From NCBI GenBank assembly GCA_030065875.1, contig JASJCR010000077.1, forward strand, positions 1-49,068: a DNA stretch of 49,068 bases. The letters run 5' to 3'. This DNA is from Ardenticatenaceae bacterium. Its GTDB lineage: Bacteria > Chloroflexota > Anaerolineae > Promineifilales > Promineifilaceae. Below are positions 42,485 through 49,068 of the stretch, in pieces. The translations under genes and the position numbers were made by a program. The notes under the pieces were generated by a model. That model saw only the letters and a program-made list of their open reading frames with translations. It was not told where the DNA came from and did no database searches. Each line of letters opens with the position of its first letter. Position 1 is the first letter of the stretch.

Positions 42485-44896
42485 ATGATGGCACCACGCT
42501 GGCGAAAAGTACTGCGCGATTTATGGGGCAATAAAACCCGCACTATTTTGGTTGTTTTGTCAATCGCGGTGGGCGTTTTTGCCCTCGGTATGATCATGGG
42601 CACCAATATTATGCTCAACCGCGATCTGCCTGAAGTTTACGCAACGATTAACCCTCCTCATGCGGTCCTTTTTTCCGAAAATTTTGATGAAAATCTCCTG
42701 GCTGTTGTTGAGGATATCGATGGGGTTGAGGCAGTAACCGCCAAGCGCAACTTTCGCGCCGCCATGCAAATTGGTCCTGATGAGTGGACCGATATCGAGA
42801 TGACCTTCTTCACCGATATGGCCAATACGGAAGTTGGGAAAATTTTTCCGGTGGAGGGTGCCTGGCCGCCATCCGGAGATTCCCTTCTGGTAGAACGAGC
42901 ATCTCTTCCATACACCAATGCTGAAATTGGGGACCGCGTATTGATCGAGACCCGGAGCGGCCGGCAGCGCTGGGTGGAAATCGCCGGCACCGCCCATGAC
43001 ATTAACACCGAACCGGTTCAATTTTCTAATACGCCCAACACATATGCTTCGATGTCCCTGCTCGATTCTTTGGGGATTGACCGTGAATTTGACGAGCTGC
43101 ACATTCGGGTAATCAGCGACGTGCCCGGTGAAGAGCCATCTGAGGCGTATGTGAAAGAGGTCGCCAGCGAAATTCGCGACAAGATCGAGCGGGGGGATCG
43201 CGAAGTATTTTGGGTTTGGTATCCGGTTCCTGGTGAACATCCGGCTACCGAAGCGATCAATCCTCTGCTGTACATTTTGGGCGTTCTTGGTGGATTTAGC
43301 CTCTTTCTCAGCGGGTTCCTGGTGGTCAATATCATCAACGGTTTATTGACCCAGCACGTCAAGCAGATCGGCATCATGAAGGCGATTGGGGCCCGATCCA
43401 ATCAGGTGTTTGTCCTGTATATCATCACGGTGGTTATTTTTGGCCTGCTGTCTTTGTTTATAGCCGTTCCACTGGGTGGGGTCGCTGCTTACGGGTTTGC
43501 CAGCTATCTGGCCAGCCTCATTAACTTTGATTTATCCGGTTTTTATATTCCACTCAACGTGATCGCCATTCAAATCGGGGTAGCGGTGGGTGTGCCGGTG
43601 CTGGCCGCCCTGGTTCCGGTTATCCAGGGGGCAAGAATCTCCGTACGAGAAGCGATCAGCGATGAGGGGATGGGACGCGGCAAATTTGGCACCCACATTC
43701 TGGATCGCATCATGAGCTGGTGGACGATTTCTGTCCTGCGTTTGCAGCGGCCGATGGCCATCTCCCTGCGCAACACCATCCGGCGTAAAGCCCGCCTTTT
43801 TTTGACTTTATTCACCATGACGCTGGGGGGGGCGATCTTTATTTCGGTCATTTCGATTTATGCCTCACTGCTGGCGACCCTCGATGATGCCCTTTCCTAC
43901 TTTAACTATGATGTGGATATCAACTTTAATAAATCGTATCGGATTGCTGAAATTCAGCGCGCAGCCCTGGAAGTGGATGGGGTGGAAGCGGCCGAAAGCT
44001 GGATTGGAGAAACGGTTCGCCGCGTAGCGGATGACGGCAGTGAGGGTGAAAATCTCGTTTTGTTGGGTATTCCGCCCGAATCAATCACGATCCGGCCGAC
44101 CGTCACCGAAGGGCGCTGGCTTGAACCAGGTGACACCAACGCAATTGTGATAAACACATCTGTTCTGCAACAGGAAACGGACGATATTCAGGTTGGTGAC
44201 ACGATCATTCTTAAAACTCAGGGAGAGGAAAAAGAGTGGGTCGTTGTCGGGTTTGTGCGATCGGTGATGGTTGGCCCATTGACGTATGCCAATCAGGATT
44301 ATCTGGCGCGGGAGCTCAATTTTGTGGGCAGAAGTGGCGGGGTACAAATCATCGGCACGGATCACGATCCGGCCGCCCAGCAAGATTTGGCCGATCGGCT
44401 GGAGACCTTTTTTGATCAGGCCGGGCTAGAGGTTGCTTCAACCGGAACGATCAGCGAAACGCGCGAACAAATCATCTATCAATTCAACATTATTGTGACC
44501 CTGTTAACGGTGATGGCCATCTTAATTGCCGTGGTTGGTGGGTTAGGCTTGATGGGCACCATGAGCATTAACGTGATGGAGCGGACCCGCGAGGTTGGGG
44601 TCATGCGAGCGGTTGGGGCTTCAGATCGTTCGGTTTTGAGAGTGGTGCTCGTTGAGGGGGTATTTATTGGCCTGCTGAGTTGGGCGATGGCCGCACTGAT
44701 TAGCTACCCGCTGGGACGTGTGTTGAGTGATGCGGTTGGCAACGCTTTGATGCAGAGCCCGCTGACCTACCGGTTCGCTTTAAACGGGGCGTTTGGTTGG
44801 GTGGTGGCGGTGGTTATTATCGCCAGCCTGGCCAGCTATCTGCCCGCCCGCCGCGCCTCACGGGTCAGCGTGCGTGAGACGCTGGCGTATGAGTGA
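42485..44896 (+). CDS. FtsX/MacB-type ABC transporter permease (two FtsX domains)
   Basis: The 803-residue protein repeats the FtsX layout: an N-terminal membrane helix (TILVVLSIAVGVFALGMIMG), a soluble external domain, then three helices (about 260-400: YILGVLGGFSLFLSGFLVVNIINGLLTQHVKQIGIMKAIG; the RVREA-like ARISVREA ending). A second copy starts near 430 and ends in NVMERTREVGVMRAVGASDRSVLRVVLVEGVFIG and ARRASRVSVRETLAYE. AGGAG precedes the ATG. Such permeases need a LolD/MacB-like ATPase; none is beside it, so it must be encoded elsewhere. The cargo (lipoprotein, lipid or peptide) is unknown. Its last 39 bp overlap the convergent GT2 gene. Confidence 0.9.
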   Translation: MMAPRWRKVLRDLWGNKTRTILVVLSIAVGVFALGMIMGTNIMLNRDLPEVYATINPPHAVLFSENFDENLLAVVEDIDGVEAVTAKRNFRAAMQIGPDEWTDIEMTFFTDMANTEVGKIFPVEGAWPPSGDSLLVERASLPYTNAEIGDRVLIETRSGRQRWVEIAGTAHDINTEPVQFSNTPNTYASMSLLDSLGIDREFDELHIRVISDVPGEEPSEAYVKEVASEIRDKIERGDREVFWVWYPVPGEHPATEAINPLLYILGVLGGFSLFLSGFLVVNIINGLLTQHVKQIGIMKAIGARSNQVFVLYIITVVIFGLLSLFIAVPLGGVAAYGFASYLASLINFDLSGFYIPLNVIAIQIGVAVGVPVLAALVPVIQGARISVREAISDEGMGRGKFGTHILDRIMSWWTISVLRLQRPMAISLRNTIRRKARLFLTLFTMTLGGAIFISVISIYASLLATLDDALSYFNYDVDINFNKSYRIAEIQRAALEVDGVEAAESWIGETVRRVADDGSEGENLVLLGIPPESITIRPTVTEGRWLEPGDTNAIVINTSVLQQETDDIQVGDTIILKTQGEEKEWVVVGFVRSVMVGPLTYANQDYLARELNFVGRSGGVQIIGTDHDPAAQQDLADRLETFFDQAGLEVASTGTISETREQIIYQFNIIVTLLTVMAILIAVVGGLGLMGTMSINVMERTREVGVMRAVGASDRSVLRVVLVEGVFIGLLSWAMAALISYPLGRVLSDAVGNALMQSPLTYRFALNGAFGWVVAVVIIASLASYLPARRASRVSVRETLAYE

Positions 44897-45904
44897 TGGG
44901 TTATCTCTCACCACTTCTTTCACCCGATAAACCGGCTTATTTTGACTTTCATAGTAGGTTCGGACGAGAAGCTCGGCCGTCAGCCCGCTGATCAAAAACT
45001 GAACGCCCAAAATAATGAGCAAAATCGCCAGCAGCAGCAGCGGCCGTTCCCCAATTTCATACGCTTGAAAACCGGCCCATCCCCCCTGCAAACCTGCCAA
45101 AATCTTTTGCACGCTCATCCAAGCGCCCATCAGGAAGCCGGTGAAACCGGACAAAATGCCGACCCAGCCAAAGAGGTGCATCGGCCGATCCCCATACTTG
45201 CTTAGAAAAAGAACGGTGACCAGATCGAGCAGTACGCGAAAAGTGCGAGACAGGCCGTACTTTGATTGACCGGCGACTCGCGGCCGGTGATTAACGGGGA
45301 CCTCAACCATACTGTAGCCGGCTTCGTTGACCATCTCGGGAATAAAGCGATGCATCTCTCCATAAAGGTGTAAATCTTTGACGACCTCAAAGCGAAAAGC
45401 CCGCATGGAACATCCTCGATCTTTGAGCTTAACGCCAGTTGAGTTGGCGATCATCTTATTGGCAATTTTTGACGGGAGTTTGCGCATCAGAAAGCCATCC
45501 TGGCGATCTTTGCGCCACCCGTTGACGACGTCCGCCCCGGTTTCGTCGAGTTTAGCCAGCAAAGCCGGGATATCAGCCGGATCGTTTTGTCGATCCGCAT
45601 CCATGGTCATGACCACGCGACCCTGTGCTGCGGCAAAGCCGGCTGAAAAACCGGCCGTCTGCCCAAAATTACGCCGAAAACGCACCAAAACCACCCGCTT
45701 ATCCTCGGCAAACAGCGCTTTTACTTCGTCGACGCTGCCATCACTGCTGCCATCATCCACATAGATGACCTCATAATCAAGGTCAAGGGGGACCGTGGCA
45801 CGGGTGATTTCTTCGTGCAGAGGCTTGATATTTTCTTCCTCATTAAAAACAGGCACCACAATACTCAGGTCTTTGGTGGCCTGATCCTCATAAACTGTAT
45901 TCAT
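44858..45904 (-). CDS. Family 2 polyprenyl-phosphate glycosyltransferase with two C-terminal TM helices
   Basis: The 348-residue protein has the GT2 nucleotide-sugar fold: SIVVPVFNEEENI, the metal motif region VIYVDDGSSDGS, VMTMDADRQNDPADIPAL and ADVVNGWRKDRQD, with VKLKDRGCSMRAFR further on. Two membrane segments (LFGWVGILSGFTGFLMG and LLLAILLIILGVQFLISGLTAELL) anchor it. This is the GtrB/DPMS-like class, which transfers glucose or another sugar to undecaprenyl phosphate on the inner face. The product may feed GT-C enzymes such as the one at 24.8 kb. It converges with the permease gene (39-bp overlap). Confidence 0.88.
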   Translation of the reverse strand: MNTVYEDQATKDLSIVVPVFNEEENIKPLHEEITRATVPLDLDYEVIYVDDGSSDGSVDEVKALFAEDKRVVLVRFRRNFGQTAGFSAGFAAAQGRVVMTMDADRQNDPADIPALLAKLDETGADVVNGWRKDRQDGFLMRKLPSKIANKMIANSTGVKLKDRGCSMRAFRFEVVKDLHLYGEMHRFIPEMVNEAGYSMVEVPVNHRPRVAGQSKYGLSRTFRVLLDLVTVLFLSKYGDRPMHLFGWVGILSGFTGFLMGAWMSVQKILAGLQGGWAGFQAYEIGERPLLLLAILLIILGVQFLISGLTAELLVRTYYESQNKPVYRVKEVVRDNPSLIRQRLTHADP

Positions 45905-45948
45905 ACTTTCGATTGTACCTGAAGTGGGTGATAGGTGACAGGTGATGG

Positions 45949-46932
45949 TTAAAATGAATCATTGACCTGGAGCAGCTTCTCCGCGGCCGCCAGTCCGGAC
46001 AGGGCCGCCCCTTCAACGCGCGATTCGAGAAAAGCGTCCCCGGCAAAGGCTAGCGGTCCGGGCGAGTTGACAAAAAGGGTGCGCTCGGGATGTAAAACGG
46101 CCGGCTGAGCGTACAGCCAGCGGTGCACCTGAACCGTGTCCACGGCGGATAAATCAAGCCAATTTTGAGCGGCCGCTTCTTCCAGGAGCAGTCGTCCAAC
46201 TTTGGACCGATCTTCATCTAAATGCTGCCGGGTGAAGTGCGGGCCGGCATGAATGGTGACGGTTGGTTTATCGGATATTCCTTTTTGCTGATTGTCGGCG
46301 ATCCAGGCGATCGGCTCGCTTCTTACCTGCACCGCCCCAGGGGCGGGAATGGTACTCGGCTGGGTGAGGCGAGCCATGACCGCAAAACAGGGATCGTATT
46401 TGATGCGCTTTAACGCCCTCATGGCCTGCTCGGGAAGATAAACGCCACCGGCGGATAGCAAAGTCAGCGATTGGGGAATGGGGGCGGTTAGAAGCAGCGC
46501 GGCGGCCGAAAAGGGTTGTCCTTCAGTGGTTTGCGCCACCCAATGGTTGTCAGCCCACGAGATTTTGGTGAGGCGAGTGGCTTTATGAACGGTTAAACTT
46601 TGGGCCAGATGCTTGGCGACGGCCGTCATGGCCGGCGCACCGCGATAGCGCGGATGGCCATCGCCGCTGCCAAATCCGCGGGTCCATTCGACAACGATCT
46701 TCTGATCGAGCCATTTATTGACATAATCTTGAAAAATTGGTGAGCGAACGGTAAAAAATTGAGCACCGTGGTCAGCTCGGCCCGGGTTTAAGCGGCGTGA
46801 GGCCATTCGGCCACCTACCCCTCGCCCTTTGTCAACGACAGTGACCTCAAACCCGTTTTCTTTTAGGTGCGTCGCCGCCAGCAAACCGGCAATGCCGGCA
46901 CCGACGATGAGGGATGATTTTTTATTGGTCAT
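45949..46932 (-). CDS. Renalase-like FAD-dependent oxidoreductase
   Basis: The 327-residue flavoprotein opens with a Rossmann dinucleotide motif (LIVGAGIAGLLAATHLKENGFEVTVVDKGRGVGGRMASRR) and the second motif ADHGAQFFTVR, which is characteristic of the bacterial renalase-like branch of the amine-oxidase family. Near the C-terminus GPLAFAGDAFLESRVEGAALSGLAAAEKLL is the FAD pyrophosphate-contacting GD box. Renalases oxidise abnormal dihydro isomers of NAD(P)H; whether this one does is not shown. There is no signal peptide. It lies between the GT2 gene and a repeat and has no obvious operon partner. Confidence 0.82.
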   Translation of the reverse strand: MTNKKSSLIVGAGIAGLLAATHLKENGFEVTVVDKGRGVGGRMASRRLNPGRADHGAQFFTVRSPIFQDYVNKWLDQKIVVEWTRGFGSGDGHPRYRGAPAMTAVAKHLAQSLTVHKATRLTKISWADNHWVAQTTEGQPFSAAALLLTAPIPQSLTLLSAGGVYLPEQAMRALKRIKYDPCFAVMARLTQPSTIPAPGAVQVRSEPIAWIADNQQKGISDKPTVTIHAGPHFTRQHLDEDRSKVGRLLLEEAAAQNWLDLSAVDTVQVHRWLYAQPAVLHPERTLFVNSPGPLAFAGDAFLESRVEGAALSGLAAAEKLLQVNDSF

Positions 46933-46982
46933 GGGGGAATGATTGGTTATTGGTTTATTCGTATATTAGTTTATTCTTTTGT

Positions 46983-47036
46983 TGTCTCTTGTCTCTTGTC
47001 TCTTGTCTCTTGCCTGTTGTCTCTTGTCTCTTGTTC
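46983..47036. repeat. TCTCTTG heptanucleotide repeat
   Basis: The 7-bp unit TCTCTTG repeats about seven times with two interruptions, just upstream of the FAD-oxidoreductase gene. A length-variable tract there could affect its expression. Confidence 0.9.
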
Positions 47037-47045
47037 GTTGTTTAA

Positions 47046-47077
47046 CAAAAAAAGCCCGACGCAAGCGCCGGGTCTTT
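47046..47077 (-). terminator. Terminator of the SWIM-protein gene
   Basis: CCCG-x-CGC / GCG-x-CGGG stem with T runs on both sides (AAAAAAA before, TTTTTT after), lying 30 bp after the SWIM gene stop; it may act in both directions. Confidence 0.8.
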
Positions 47078-47108
47078 TTTCAACTTGTTAGTTAGTGGTT
47101 AATGGGGA

Positions 47109-47354
47109 TTAAGCCATGGCCGGGTCGGGAAGCATTTCGCCCAGGACGCGTTCGATTGCCATCGTGTGGCTGCAGAAGCCACGGGTTCTAAAGAAGTTGC
47201 AATCGCACGTCCATTTCCCGTTGTCGAAAGCGACACGGTGTACCGTTCCATTGTCACCGCTAAGCTGAACATCAAGGGCGGTGAAGCGGAAACGCTCCGG
47301 CTCCGATGCGTAGATTTTCGCTTTCTCGATCTTGCCAATTAGTGCGTAATCCAT
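47109..47354 (-). CDS. SWIM zinc-finger miniprotein (81 aa)
   Basis: MDYALIGKIEKAKIYASEPERF begins a beta-rich half; residues 50-63 contain CDCNFFRTRGFCSH, a CxCx8CxH SWIM-type zinc site with Cys50, Cys52, Cys61 and His63. It ends AIERVLGEMLPDPAMA. SWIM domains bind DNA or proteins and are usually part of larger proteins; here the domain is almost the whole protein. GGAGG lies just upstream of the ATG. It is monocistronic: a promoter and an attenuator-like leader precede it, and a terminator follows. The function is unknown. Confidence 0.85.
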   Translation of the reverse strand: MDYALIGKIEKAKIYASEPERFRFTALDVQLSGDNGTVHRVAFDNGKWTCDCNFFRTRGFCSHTMAIERVLGEMLPDPAMA

Positions 47355-47399
47355 AATGTTAACCTCCAGATGTGTGTTGTTTTCATCTCTGCGACATGG

Positions 47400-47467
47400 G
47401 TTTCAGCGGAAATAAAAAACGCACGCGTTTAGCGTGCGTTACGGACTTGACTGTTGTGTGCTGAAAC
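47400..47467 (-). promoter_or_regulatory. Structured leader of the SWIM gene with internal terminator-like hairpin
   Basis: On the transcript, outer arms GUUUCAGC (47467-47460) and GCUGAAAC (47407-47400) are perfectly complementary. Between them AACGCACGC-N5-GCGUGCGUU (47440-47418) forms a 9-bp stem followed by a U-rich stretch (UUUUAUUU). The layout suggests attenuation, or else termination of the upstream MFS transcript. Confidence 0.6.
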
Positions 47468-47497
47468 TGTTTTTGAAACTCTCCGTTCCATGCCATC

Positions 47498-47525
47498 AGT
47501 ATAGTCTTTGCCCAAATAAAGTCAA
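47498..47525 (-). promoter_or_regulatory. Promoter of the SWIM gene
   Basis: On the minus strand TTGACT (47525-47520) and TATACT (47503-47498) are 16 bp apart. The predicted start near 47491 puts the whole hairpin region in the leader of about 137 nt. Confidence 0.6.
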
Positions 47526-47558
47526 ACTATTATGTAAAATTTTAGACAATTTGTACAA

Positions 47559-47581
47559 AAGTCATGTGTTTAATATGACTT
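47559..47581 (-). terminator. Weak hairpin just after the MFS gene
   Basis: AAGTCAT-N9-ATGACTT is a perfect 7-bp stem, followed on the minus strand by TTTTG. It abuts the MFS stop codon. Confidence 0.4.
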
Positions 47582-47583
47582 AG

Positions 47584-48786
47584 TCACCTACGCCCATTGG
47601 CCAGTTGGGTCGCCGCCGGAGAACGTCGCAGCCGCCACATCGACCAGATGCCAATGAGCGGCCCCAAAGCGAGAAAAACAAAGGCGTAACGCCAGCCAAC
47701 CAGGGCCTCTATGGGAGGGATCAATCTAATGGTGAAGAGGGTTAGCAAAAACCCGAGACTGGTTTGCAGGGTCAGGGCGGTGCCGAGATATTGTTTGGGA
47801 GCCAACTCGCTGACGGCCGCCGAAAATTGGGCTGAATCCGCCACGATAGCAAACCCCCAAATCAAGGCAACCGCAAAAAGCAGCCAGGGTGACCCATCAA
47901 ATAAGAAGCCAATGAAAAGCGCGCAGGTGGCGCTGATGGCCATAGAGCCGATGGTGATTGCGGTGCGGCCGAGCTGATCCGCCCAGCGGCCGGCCAACAG
48001 ACTGCCGATTCCCCCAACGGCGACCACGGCGAAGGTAGCCATGCTGGCCCAGCGAGGCGCGATCCCCTGTGGTTCAAAACTGGCCAGAAAAAAGGCGGCG
48101 ATCCAAGACCACATCGCATACAGCTCCCACATGTGACCCAGATACCCAATGTTGGCCTGCATGACGGCTCGATCACGCAAAATGTGGCCGATTTGCTGCC
48201 AGTCAAACGGCGGAGAGGGGGTGCGATACGGCCCCTCATGGATAAACAAGATGCCAATGACGCCGCTGCTGGCCGCCATGGCGGCCGCCAGCCACATCAC
48301 CGGCTGCCAACTTTGAACCCCGCCGAAGGCGTTCAGCAAATGGGGGATTGCCGAGCCAACGGTCAAGGCGCCGACCAGTAAGCCGATCGCCAGTCCGCGA
48401 TCTTTTTGGGTCCAGGTGGCCATGATTTTCATGCCGACCGGATAAACGCCGGCTAAAAAAAAGCCGGTTAAAAAGCGCAGGATTAAAGCTGGACCAAGGG
48501 AGGTGACCAGCAGGGGAATGGCCGCCGTGGCCGCGGCCGCCAGCAGCGCGGAACCGCTAAAAAGCCAGCGGCTGGATACGCGATCGGCCAGGTTAAGAAG
48601 CGTCGACGTAAATGCCCCGACCACAAAACCGATTTGGACCGACATGGTGAGCCACGCCCGGCCGCTATCGTTTAAGGACCATTCTATAGTTAAAAGAGGC
48701 ACAACGGCCGAGGCCGAAAACCAAACGGCCAGGGCCAGAAGGGCGGATAATGCCAGGAGAGAAAGGGTGCGCCATTTATCAGACAT
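47584..48786 (-). CDS. Major facilitator superfamily (MFS) transporter
   Basis: From ATG 48786 (MSDKWRTLSLLALSALLALAVWFSASAV) the product is 400 residues with 12 likely membrane helices; a longer frame to 48858 runs through simple-repeat-like DNA (GGTCTCCAGTCTGTTGTCTG) and is not supported. The loop 2-3 region reads LADRVSSRWLFSG and the loop 8-9 region AGRWADQLGRTAITIG, both matching the MFS 'GR.aD..GRR' style motif. LTGFFLAGVYPVGMKIMATW is the usual helix 4 pattern. The substrate is unknown. It is transcribed toward the SWIM gene, with a weak hairpin after the stop. Confidence 0.88.
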   Translation of the reverse strand: MSDKWRTLSLLALSALLALAVWFSASAVVPLLTIEWSLNDSGRAWLTMSVQIGFVVGAFTSTLLNLADRVSSRWLFSGSALLAAAATAAIPLLVTSLGPALILRFLTGFFLAGVYPVGMKIMATWTQKDRGLAIGLLVGALTVGSAIPHLLNAFGGVQSWQPVMWLAAAMAASSGVIGILFIHEGPYRTPSPPFDWQQIGHILRDRAVMQANIGYLGHMWELYAMWSWIAAFFLASFEPQGIAPRWASMATFAVVAVGGIGSLLAGRWADQLGRTAITIGSMAISATCALFIGFLFDGSPWLLFAVALIWGFAIVADSAQFSAAVSELAPKQYLGTALTLQTSLGFLLTLFTIRLIPPIEALVGWRYAFVFLALGPLIGIWSMWRLRRSPAATQLANGRR

Positions 48787-48860
48787 CAGACAACAGACTG
48801 GAGACCAGAGATGGTGATTTGATGAGGTGATGATAGCGCACCTTACACCAGGCGGCATAT

Positions 48861-49068
48861 TTACTTTTGGGCGGTAGTTTGCGAAAAGGTGGAATCGACC
48901 GCCTTGGTCTGCATGGTTTGATCGTAAAATGCCAGCAGTAGATTGGTATTGCTCGGAGAGACGGCCAGAGCGGCGATTGATTTATCAGCTGCGAAGGGGC
49001 CGCTTACCTGCTGGGTTTGCCGCTCATAACGCCAAACCTGCTGGTCAAAGGCGAAAAACAAGGTTTGG
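48861..49068 (-). CDS. Truncated gene, C-terminal part only (beta-propeller-like sequence)
   Basis: The frame is open from the right window edge to a stop at 48861, giving the last 68 residues or so (FFAFDQQVWRYERQTQQVSG...). The stretch SIAALAVSPSNTNLLLAFYDQT resembles one blade of a WD/YVTN-like beta-propeller, but a single blade is weak evidence. It lies 75 bp upstream of the MFS start on the same strand and could be in its operon. Nothing further can be said without the missing N-terminal part. Confidence 0.55.
   Translation of the reverse strand, partial: QTLFFAFDQQVWRYERQTQQVSGPFAADKSIAALAVSPSNTNLLLAFYDQTMQTKAVDSTFSQTTAQK

Noticed and set aside
42560..43240. 226-codon minus-strand ORF under the FtsX permease gene
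   Set aside because: Antisense to well-conserved permease sequence, with composition typical of a shadow frame; the same applies to long antisense frames at 4251-4817, 19271-19906 and 38068-38655.

Overview
The window reads as a chromosomal segment of a Chloroflexota bacterium, probably Anaerolineae-like (inference). Support comes from a SARP/STAND/TPR regulator, a giant NTPase-TPR protein, several small proteins of a Chloroflexota-like style, an M23-SH3-glycosidase fusion without a signal peptide, and abundant spacer simple repeats. GC is near 52-55 % by eye. The palindrome CGGCCG is strikingly over-used in all reading phases. I see no tRNA, rRNA, CRISPR array, transposase or prophage gene.

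Layout. 1-4.2 kb: a truncated TPR gene, a SARP-type activator with a well-formed promoter and an 11-bp-period direct repeat, and a small divergent gene. 4.2-10.8 kb: a tight minus-strand operon, arsR - octaheme cytochrome c (OTR family) - heptaheme/cytochrome b fusion - YeeE - YeeE-rhodanese, which looks like a respiratory and transport module for sulfur oxyanions. 10.9-13.6 kb: a dispersed repeat, then groES-groEL with a consensus promoter between two CIRCE operators. 13.6-18 kb: a conserved unknown gene, a TetR regulator divergent from a DUF3179-family gene, and an ABC exporter pair.

The DUF3179 gene is the most interesting item. It has an in-frame TGA exactly where the family has the first Cys of its CxxC motif. 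A 7-bp perfect stem with a GGUCU loop lies 14 nt downstream, as expected of a bacterial SECIS element. I read it as one 297-residue selenoprotein, not two ORFs.

18-22.6 kb: two ECF sigma/anti-sigma cassettes, one followed by a bactofilin-like membrane protein. 22.7-26.9 kb: a tandem plus inverted repeat, metZ, greA, and a GT39-like membrane glycosyltransferase carrying two in-frame simple repeats, one made of five DnaA-box-like nonamers. 27-37 kb: a membrane histidine kinase and a 2527-residue NTPase with about 50 TPRs. 37-42.3 kb: a DinB-like protein, the M23/SH3/glycosidase fusion, ychF and an rlmB-like methyltransferase. 42.4-49 kb: an FtsX-type permease, a polyprenyl-phosphate glycosyltransferase, a renalase-like flavoprotein, a SWIM zinc-finger miniprotein with an attenuator-like leader, an MFS transporter and a truncated gene.

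All functional calls come from reading motifs by eye. No database search was run.
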